Assembly (NCBI GenBank): GCA_963576565.1 | Contig: OY755042.1 | Span: 103,776,314-103,840,313 of the forward strand | Length of the DNA: 64,000 nucleotides | DNA from: Aspidapion aeneum | Taxonomy: Eukaryota; Arthropoda; Insecta; Coleoptera; Brentidae | Direction of reading: 5' to 3' | Part shown: positions 58,901 to 64,000 of the stretch, piece after piece | How positions within the stretch are numbered: the stretch's first letter is position 1 | How the letters are laid out: every line of letters starts with the position of its first letter | The notes under the pieces: generated by a model | What the model saw: the letters and a program-made list of their open reading frames with translations, nothing else | Database searches by the model: none | Told to the model about the DNA's origin: nothing | Position numbers and translations under genes: made by a program

Positions 58901-61900
58901 TACAAGATGGCACTATTTATTCCGGTTCATATAGTAAACAAAGGCCGTGTGTTAAAAGATCACAGCTGATATTACAATGTGAAGGTGTCAAAATTGTGCC
59001 TGGCACTATTATAGCCTGGCTTTATTCCAATAATTCTCTAATCTTATTAAAATTAGACACGGCAATAGAGCAATTCAAATCAAATGTTCAAGACTTTGTG
59101 TATGGAGGGCACCTCTTAGATATAACAAACCTTTAAAAGCGCCATCTATCCTTAAAATAAAAGATATGGTTCTTTTTATTTCCATTGGGAAGGCAATCTT
59201 GTAGGGTAATGCATTCAACGATTTTTTTAGCTATTCATTTGATCTGTGGCAGAAATAATGGAGAACTGTGGATTTTGGAGCCAATATTATTGACACCCAA
59301 ACAACACTTTAAAATTTGTAAATTTCAAATTATGAAGATCGAGTTTGCGCTCAACTCACTGCAGTGTGCGTACTATGTAAGCTACAACAACTTCTTGATT
59401 TTTGTGTGTAACACACAACATTGCTAGAATCCTCTTATTCTTGACTTTTCAAAAATCTCTTTCTGTGACTTAAACTAAACTAATGTATTATTTATGTTGT
59501 TCTGCAGGACAGTAATAGGACAGTCTTCCTGTTCCAGTATATTTCAGAAAGTTCCTATTGGTCGTTCATAGGCAAACTAAGACCACATTATGAAAACATC
59601 AACGACATGATGTTTTTTCCGCTAAACGAATACCCAAAATCGGTTTTGTATACTATTGGATCAGACAGGCACTTGGTAGGATACAATAATCTAAAAACAA
59701 AGTAAGCCACTGTAAAAAATTAAGTATTATTTCTTATTCGTAACAAAATAACATCATAAACTAAGTATTGTCTTAGTAGACGCACCTACTACATAAGCCC
59801 ATAATAGTAGAAACGTTTTGTATACAAGCCAAATCTCGGAAGGGTGCGCCACTATCGTGTTACGTTCCATAGTGCAATGTTGCCGGTTGCTTTATTTTTT
59901 CTGAATTTATTTGACGGTTCCGCCTGATAAACGCGTAACCTTTGTTTGTTTTGCTAGTTAATTACTATTTTTTCTCCTGCACAAGCAACTTATATACAAT
60001 AAGTTATTATTTAACCATTTTTTTAGCTCTGAGGCTTTTAACTTGGTCACTCGCGAACGAATAGAACAAACGGCAATACCGATGAATTTCGTATACTACA
60101 TTAAAAGAACGGCTGACAATAAGCTAATTGGTTATTTTTTGGTGGCAGATGATAAGGTAAAACTACAAAAATATACGGAATGTCAACTAATTAAATATTA
60201 TAATTTGCTTTTTATTTTCATTTTTGATGGCCCTTGACTTTATCACCAACCGACCCTAAGGCTACTCGCAGGGGTCCTCGGCCACCCTTGGAACCCCAGA
60301 CCGAGTATACTTTTGTATTTGGTCTTTTTGTCCCTTAAAATGGTCTACCGACTAAGGCAGTTTCTAAAAAACGTGGGCCTGACTATGTGTGTATATGAAG
60401 AAAAAGAACTAAATTATATTTTACAACCTTCCAAGGAATAAGAAAACATATCAATCTATTCACTTTAATAAATATTTTTATAATATTTACTAACGTCTTT
60501 GATATTATTTTTAGCACAAGCTTAAATTTATTCACGAAGGTACCAAAGTACCGAGAGCACTTTTGCTAGGCCCTGCTTTTGGTTGTTTTCAAGAATCACA
60601 CATTAAAAAAATGAAAATTTTACCGGAGCACAACTTTAGATACTTGGTGTTCCGGTGTAAGCGGCATCTGGGTCTTCAAATATTGCCTCCTGATGGCAAC
60701 CCCTACAGGTGTACTGGCTACTTAGTCCATCCCAATGAAGTAAGAATATTTTAATATTTTTATATATTATATTGGGCTCTGGAACGAAATAGCGATGTAC
60801 AAAATAGCGAGTATTAAAATAGCGGTATCGAAATAGCAACAATCAAAATAGCGATGAAATGAAAGGGCGACTATCAAAATAGCGATGTAACAAAATAGCG
60901 ATTGTAACGAAATAGCGATGTAACAAAATAGTGACTATCAAAATAACGATGTAACAAAATAGCGACTATCAAAATAGCGATGTAACAAAATAGCGACTTT
61001 CAAAATAGCGATATTTCTTGGCATATAGCTCGACTAAAGGGTTTCTTTCTAAGAAATTTTTTCAAAAAAAAAACTTTCCTGGCTTCTTTTCCGGAATCCT
61101 AGCGGGTGTGAATCCGAACCGAACCGAACTGAACCGAACCAGCATATTTAAAAAAAAACTCTCCAGACTTCTTTTCCGGAATCCTAGAGAGTATGAATCC
61201 GAACGGAACCGAATTCGGTTCAGCCGAACCGAATTCGGTTCAGATCGATTCGGTTCGGACACCCTCTAAGATCCCGGAAAAGAATCAGGGAAGTTTTTTT
61301 TTTAATAAGCTGGTATAGTCAAAATACCGCAGGAAATAATAGCGCATTTCGGTTCGTTTCGGTTTGATTAGATTCGGTTTGGTTTGATTCGGTATTTTGA
61401 TACATCGCCATTTTGATACATCGCTATTTTGATACATCGCCATTTTGATACATCGCTATTTTGATACATCGCTATTTTTATACATCGCTATTTTGATTGT
61501 CGCTATTTTGGTTGTCGCTATTTTGATATATCGCTATTTTGATTCATTGATTGATATGTAGCTGTTTTCTTACAAACGCTATTTTAATACATCGCTATTT
61601 TGATAGTCGCTCTTGCATTACATCGCTATTTTGATAGTCGCTATTTCATTACTCGCTATTTCGTTCCAGAGCCATTATATTGGCCTACTAATTGAAGCAT
61701 TTATGTTTATTTAACTGATTTTTGCCTCACATTTTATTTTTATATTTTAGATAAGAGATTTTGTTGTATCGTACGATGGAAAACATGTGTTTACCTTTGG
61801 TGTTAATGAACGAACCATACTTCAGTGGGAAATCAAACCAAGGTTAATATTTTTAAGATTTCGTTCTTTTAAATAGCTTTTCGTCCCCGGTTTGTCTCAT

Positions 61901-63371
61901 CTCCTTATCTATGTATCTGTTATGTTAACCGAACCGAACCGCTCCCTCTTATTTCAAAGCTGACGCACGTTCACTGAACCATCAGAGCCACTATGTGTTT
62001 TACAGATACAGAAACAACAAAGCGTCACCTGTCTGTACCTGTTTAAAGGATTAACGTATAAATTGGTAAAATTTTTTTTTTAAGTCACAAGCTTTTATAA
62101 AATGCACTAAAAATTAAAAAATCATTTTCTAAAATTCTAATATTATCATAGTAATAAAAGCGATGGCCGACTGATGGAAATTTTGCCGATGTTAGCACGA
62201 TAAGATATCCGTATCAATTAAATATCACTATTTGCAAGAATTAATCTAGCAGAAAAATGCAGAGGTCCAAACCCACCCAACCCGACCCAAGATACCCCAG
62301 CATTTCTCTGACATAGGTATGGTAGGTAAACATATCTTTGATGACCTGCTATGTTGAATATTCCTTAAGTGTTTAGATCACAAATTTAGATTAACTAATG
62401 CTTTGATTTGCGGCCATTGCTTTTAATATTATGATAATATTAGAATTTTATAAAATTATTTTTTAATTTTTAGTGCATTTTATAAAAGCTTGTGACTTAA
62501 AAAAAAAATTTTACCAATTTATTTTCTACTTTTTAGTCTCAGCTATCTACTCTATTAAATAAAAATATTTGTTCAATAACAGAACAGAAGTGTTTATTCT
62601 AGATTATAATGAAATCGCTGATCAAGATTGTTTGGAAACTCATTTTTCTATTGGGAGAAGGAGAGGGTGGGGGTAGAGGTAGAAATATATTTTTTGTTTG
62701 GGCTGTATTGCCATCGGACCTTTATGCATATACCAAATTTTATAAAAGTCATTTGAAGTGAAGTGTGTCAAAAACGGATATTTTTTTGCTTATTGTTGTA
62801 TTATCATCGAACCACTATGTGTATACCAAATTTTATCCAAATTGGATAACGGGAAGTGTGTCAAAAACACATGTTTCTATAGAAGGGGTGGGGGTAGGGG
62901 TGGGAGGATATTTCGTTCTTAATGTTATATTGTCATGGGAGCACTATGTGTGTACCAAATTTCATCCAAATCGGATAATGGGAAGTGTGTCAAAAACGCT
63001 TCACAAGATTTGATAGATAGTTAGTTAGATAGTTAGACAGAACATCTGAAGCTAAATAAAAGCTTGTAAAAACAGAGGAAACCTGTAATGTACTTTCGAT
63101 TGGTCTAGTAACGCTAGTGTACTACTTTTATTTTTTTAGCTCAGTAGAAATTCTACACGTGATGGGCGGTTTAGAACTCGAACCCTATTATTGCTTACTT
63201 GAAGGTGGCAAAAACGGTTGGTTGTTCCATGAAATTCAAGATTTGTTTTTTTATATGCAAATTTTGCAGCAAGAAAATATAGACTTGCCTCGAAGGGTTT
63301 CGGATACTATTAATTTGACGGAAATTCCCGATCTTGTCAGGACTTGTGGTTATTATCCGAGCGATTTTGAG
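40980..63371 (+). CDS. CFAP251: Cilia- and flagella-associated protein 251 (WDR66), 18 exons, 3' end outside window
   Basis: Exons: 40980-41079, 44463-44602, 45087-45233, 45488-45591, 45892-46049, 46607-46719, 49472-49598, 52273-52405, 53203-53360, 54109-54255, 58170-58278, 58409-58557, 59231-59376, 59508-59701, 60027-60156, 60515-60739, 61751-61842, 63140-63371. All are GT/AG with consistent phases, 2604 nt = 868 codons. Start: ATG at 40980 in good context (aaaATGG); the short acidic N-terminus (MASEESITFGEDKEN) joins in phase. WD40 signatures run through the protein: ILRWSFGMNSK, GNWLVTADDEPEGYVIVWD, LVVGDSKGHIYFFD, FVVSTTDCNIYAIDF, IVIGFENGRVTLLNF, LGLQILPPDGNPY, VVSYDGKHVFTFGVNERTI. The last exon (GGLELEPYYCLLEGGKNGWL, CGYYPSDFE) enters the EF-hand-like C-terminal region. 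CFAP251 with CFAP61 and CFAP91 forms the calmodulin- and spoke-associated complex at radial spoke 3 of axonemes; in insects expected in sperm flagella and sensory cilia. Introns hold several transposons. Confidence 0.93.
41296..43290. mobile_element. 2-kb TIR element in CFAP251 intron 1, with nested insertion
   Basis: The left arm 41296-41520 ('gacataatgttcacattgg', 'agtcctaaaaaaaatttgag', poly-G, 'gccgccaccttggattttga') is matched in reverse by 43023-43290. The arms are about 230 bp and about 75-80% alike. Inside are the hairpin-ended microsatellite element (41523-42276) and a further inverted repeat (about 42527-42610 against 42775-42860, 'aacgatatgtatttcgtggg' type). No transposase. Confidence 0.7.
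41523..42276 (+). mobile_element. Hairpin-ended (CTGT)n element, copy 2
   Basis: It has the same ends, the same order (hairpin, conserved block, CTGT/CTAT microsatellite at 41665-41713, 'aaatttggtacctaggctgg' block) and three roughly 110-bp tandem units, one fewer than copy 1. It begins right at the inner edge of the left arm of the surrounding 2-kb TIR element. Confidence 0.8.
43500..43670 (-). mobile_element. Possible LINE 3' end
   Basis: 'atttatttatttattcc' at 43508-43522 reads on the minus strand as an (AAAT)n tail like those of the LINEs at 25081 and 47208, preceded by sequence of similar composition. Only the tail is recognisable. Confidence 0.35.
44050..44231. mobile_element. hAT-like transposon end fragment
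   Basis: On the minus strand 44231-44215 reads CAGTGGCGCACCCAGGA, the widespread terminal motif of insect hAT elements (CAGTGGCG...), followed by C-rich 'cgaggcccc' sequence. A related C/G-rich stretch with 'gggcgcacc' occurs at about 23249-23400. There is no transposase. The adjacent ORF 43860-44147 has no domain. Confidence 0.5.
45690..45815 (+). other. Purine-rich, Glu-coding tract in CFAP251 intron
   Basis: In one frame it reads SSEKTGSVSGEDQDKAEQEE, then GGEEEEEDEGN and a stop. In another it is K/E-rich, also ending in a stop. It sits between exons 45488-45591 and 45892-46049, which join perfectly without it. It could be an alternative 3' exon with an acidic tail, or simply a GA-rich repeat. 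Confidence 0.3.
46775..46905. repeat. Dispersed repeat, inverted copy of 40600-40690
   Basis: 'ccattaatggaaaa' , 'gctacaagcgttccg' and 'tcaaatgaaccc' correspond, inverted, to 40610-40690, and partly to 40350-40390 in direct orientation. Non-coding, in the CFAP251 intron after exon 46607-46719. Confidence 0.6.
47205..49235 (-). mobile_element. LINE, 5'-truncated, RT nearly complete, in CFAP251 intron
   Basis: Minus strand, with (AAAT)n tail at 47208-47226. From 49232: CTGPDNIPIVFIKKC, NYRPISKLCVFGKIF, then (after a stop at about 48660) EQNGFCAHRSIETNL, TDLSKAFDTVNHRML, a stop near 48411, VPSGVPQGSHLGP, the catalytic YADD (LVYADDVKGYKK), and an open 280-codon C-terminus to 47394 (FASAVWDPCYDVY, QHKFLRYIGYKT). 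Two in-frame stops mark it as dead. The endonuclease is missing. The copy is antisense to CFAP251. Confidence 0.9.
49640..49990 (-). mobile_element. LINE RT fragment
   Basis: The minus frame LLHGVPQESVLGPILFFIYI, then NDLTSLSILGTFVIFADDTT is the RT catalytic region (FADD) of a different LINE from the one at 47-49 kb. An upstream frame (FFNFICLITNQHQTVNN) precedes it with a frame break. It starts about 40 bp after CFAP251 exon 49472-49598. Confidence 0.8.
50000..52270. other. CFAP251 intron, no gene; short (TTCGG)n at 51463-51500
   Basis: Nothing is convincing apart from the TTCGG/TTTGG pentamer array. The stretch around 50110-50190 reads MQDFTDPDVPQINTNSYVF then KDRTGNT-stop in one plus frame, which looks protein-like but has no match I can name and no splice support. 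Confidence 0.4.
52493..53105 (-). mobile_element. Hairpin-ended (CTGT)n element, copy 3 (inverted)
   Basis: It is the same element as 6631-7540 on the opposite strand. It keeps both hairpin ends (52520-52560 and 53068-53105) but has only a five-unit ACAG microsatellite (52943-52965) and two of the 110-bp units. It inserted in the CFAP251 intron and ends 97 bp before exon 53203-53360. Confidence 0.8.
53400..53995 (-). pseudogene. Penelope-like element reverse transcriptase fragment with internal duplication
   Basis: The minus strand gives FYVESLYTNLPINEELSIIKN and LQTDDTLHERTTLS, then LCLRNSYFQVKHKFYSF, then VANIYMEWFEDNAINTARVK and YMDDTFIIW. This order (SLYTN, LCL..TYFQ, ANIYMEWFE, Y.DD) is that of Penelope-like RTs. 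The block normally holding DGVAMGSPLSPV is deleted, stops and frame changes are present, and a piece of about 210 bp is tandemly duplicated (53528-53730 and 53735-53925). Dead copy in the CFAP251 intron. Confidence 0.75.
53992..54066. repeat. Perfect hairpin just upstream of CFAP251 exon 10
   Basis: Arms of about 28 bp ('aaggtcactatatcacgaag ttccttct' and its reverse complement) enclose a 20-bp spacer. The right arm ends about 40 bp before the acceptor at 54108. It begins at the edge of the Penelope-like fragment, whose 5' sequence it probably duplicates in reverse. Confidence 0.8.
54256..55222. other. CFAP251 intron, no feature beyond a short AACCG array
   Basis: 'accgaaccgaacc'-type sequence at about 54337-54352. 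The phrase 'ccagaggaatgag' recurs four times between 54450 and 55022, a degenerate spaced repeat. Nothing coding. Confidence 0.45.
55237..55481 (+). mobile_element. 245-bp element with 14-bp target duplication, Penelope-LTR-like
   Basis: It is flanked by direct copies of AATATCAAGAATTA (55223-55236 and 55482-55495). It begins 'gtgggtgtgctttcgggct' and has the inverse near its right part ('agcccgaaagcacaccca', 55426-55443). The left 50 bp is a reversed copy of sequence at 55340-55370. A 'cgagaagccgacaaacagtc' unit occurs twice in tandem. At 55360-55390 CTGAAGA, a GCCAT/ATGGC stem and GAAAC follow one another as in a hammerhead ribozyme core (one extra T). Penelope-like elements are known to carry hammerheads in their pseudo-LTRs. 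There is no ORF of its own. Confidence 0.75.
55612..56730 (+). repeat. Dispersed repeat (copy of 4075-4300) split by a TIR element
   Basis: 55612-55677 and 56631-56730 together reproduce the repeat at 4090-4300 in order. The 950-bp insertion between them is listed separately. This gives a natural filled/empty site comparison. Confidence 0.75.
55678..56630. mobile_element. TIR element with about 380-bp arms, 'GTACAGGGTGTCTC' ends
   Basis: The left arm 55678-56060 is matched in reverse by about 56270-56630 ('gtacagggtgtctcattata' versus 'tataatgagacaccatgtac', then 'ttagaccattaat', 'attcctgatgcttac', 'tggatgctccttatat'). GTAC at both borders may be a 4-bp target duplication or part of the ends. 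The centre (56100-56262) has a second small inverted repeat ('ccttcacacacacaatt' versus 'tgtgtgtgatcgg'), a nested MITE. Non-coding. Confidence 0.85.
57008..58160. mobile_element. Nested TIR elements immediately before CFAP251 exon 11
   Basis: Outer ends 'tagatagtttaagttgtgct' plus 'acgtatttttacgtaa' (57008-57043) are matched in reverse at 58123-58158. Inner ends 'cgttttcaagcgaataact' plus 'agtaattac' (57273-57302) are matched in reverse at 57955-57982. The inner element carries an 84-codon minus ORF (57525-57779) with no domain I recognise. The outer right end is 11 bp from the acceptor of exon 58170-58278. Confidence 0.8.
58614..59170. repeat. MITE flanked by a direct duplication, in a CFAP251 intron
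   Basis: 58614-58740 and 59043-59170 are about 80% identical direct repeats ('caatagagcaattcaaa', 'ggcacctcttagata'). Between them 58763-59041 has inverted ends ('agagaattattgaaat' with 'agccaggctataattgtg' against 'atagcctggct' and 'caataattctct'). Non-coding. Confidence 0.7.
60775..61673. mobile_element. Foldback/Mutator-like element with tandem-repeat TIRs and 9-bp target duplication
   Basis: The ends GGCTCTGGAACGAAATAGCG (60775) and its reverse complement (to 61673) are flanked by direct ATTATATTG (60766-60774 and 61674-61682). Each long arm consists of tandem, diverged 'aaaatagcga' + 'tgtaac'/'ctatc' units (60784-61015 and reversed at about 61395-61665). The centre holds AACCG/TTCGG arrays and two copies of 'cttcttttccggaatcctag' (plus a reversed one), making further inverted repeats. 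Structure and 9-bp duplication fit Foldback elements of the MULE superfamily. It lies in the CFAP251 intron between exons 60515-60739 and 61751-61842. No transposase. Confidence 0.85.
62055..62522. mobile_element. MITE with about 115-bp TIRs
   Basis: 62055-62170 ('aaattggtaaaatttttttt', 'aagtcacaagcttttataaa') is matched in reverse by 62408-62522. The centre has nothing coding. In the CFAP251 intron before the last visible exon. Confidence 0.85.
62655..63035 (+). repeat. Three diverged tandem units of about 110-130 bp
   Basis: Each unit has a 'gggtgggggtag' G-rich start, 'ttgt(a/c)tt..catcgga/c' , 'tatgtgtataccaaatttt' and 'gaagtgtgtcaaaaac'. A 'gatagatagttagttagata' stretch ends it. The ORF at 62765-63013 merely crosses the units. 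Confidence 0.65.
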
Positions 63372-64000
63372 GTAAAAAATATTCTTGAAGTATGTATTTA
63401 TCCTCATTTTTAAAAAGACTTTTAGGTAGTTCACAGTAAACCTACCTATATGTGATAACGGGCTGAATTTTCGTAAACAGCTTCATTTTTCCGAAATGCC
63501 CAACTTTATCTATTGCGAAAATCACTTCAAAAATGTCAAAATAACAAAATTGAAAAAGACGGAAAAAAGTCATTAGTAACCGACAATTTTTTTTGGCTTT
63601 GTGTTAATAATTTCTATTAGTTAGTCTTTAATACATTTATCGCAAGCACGGAACAGGTATTTAAACACTTGAAAAATTTCCTCGCAAAATACGAAATCAC
63701 GCCATAAAAAGCCTTTGACTGCCGATTTCTAAGATAACTGTGACGTAGCTCTGACGTCACTGCCGCCATTACATCTAAGTTACCAGACAACCGTTTCTTT
63801 ACGGACCGTAGGCAGCCATTTTTTCATTTATTTAGAGTACGAGCCACCACCGCTAGAAGTCGCTGTGGTGAAAAAGCATAGTACAAGTCGCCACCCCTAG
63901 AGGCTGTCGTGGTGAACAAGCACTAAAGACTGACGCTCTTTTTAATTTCTGGTGTCACATTAGACAACTGGCCCTTACAAGCCCATCTGGTTCCCAATTT
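63372..64000. other. CFAP251 intron to window end; small duplication near 63840-63925
   Basis: 'gagccaccaccgctagaagtc' with 'gctgtggtgaaaaagca' is followed by a diverged second copy ('agtcgccacccctagaggct', 'gtcgtggtgaacaagca'). No further CFAP251 exon is seen. Confidence 0.5.

Overview
The window is nuclear DNA from an insect: AT-rich, intron-rich (GT...AG introns of very different sizes) and densely packed with insect-type repeats (LINEs, a BEL/Pao element, Penelope-like fragments, P-element-like and hAT-like debris, many terminal-inverted-repeat elements). A beetle is my best guess, mainly from the arthropod DUF7064-type gene at 31-38 kb and the repeat style. That assignment is an inference and I cannot confirm it from sequence alone.

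There are three host protein genes, one tRNA gene and one damaged gene. (1) 4.5-18.4 kb, minus strand: the first six visible exons of MCM9, a DNA-repair MCM helicase, from the start codon to just past Walker A. The rest lies beyond the left edge. Its introns are stuffed with a BEL/Pao fragment, a LINE, a microsatellite-bearing element and simple repeats. (2) 19.1-20.6 kb, plus strand: a two-exon THAP-zinc-finger-like gene divergent from MCM9, with frame breaks in the THAP part. (3) 31.4-37.8 kb, minus strand: a complete eight-exon gene for a 420-residue membrane-anchored protein of the insect 'phosphoenolpyruvate synthase-like N-terminal' (DUF7064/7065) family. (4) 40.8 kb, plus strand: tRNA-Phe(GAA). 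(5) 41.0-63.4 kb, plus strand: 18 consecutive, phase-consistent exons (868 codons) of CFAP251/WDR66, the WD40 protein of the ciliary calmodulin- and spoke-associated complex. The final exon(s) lie past the right edge.

The left edge (1-4.1 kb) is a LINE nested in another LINE. 22.7-31 kb is intergenic and almost wholly repeats: an approximately 4.9-kb inverted-repeat unit holding a LINE-in-LINE, then a 1.2-kb near-perfect palindrome made of two head-to-head MITEs. 38.4-40.7 kb is another repeat complex between the DUF7064 gene and the tRNA.

The genes do not form a pathway. The most interesting material is in the repeats: a Foldback/Mutator-like element with a 9-bp target duplication inside CFAP251, a 245-bp element with a 14-bp target duplication and a hammerhead-core-like motif next to Penelope reverse-transcriptase debris, a hairpin-ended CTGT-microsatellite element in three copies, and scattered AACCG/TTCGG pentamer arrays. 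All splice sites were read by eye. Internal consistency of phase supports them, but no transcript data were available.
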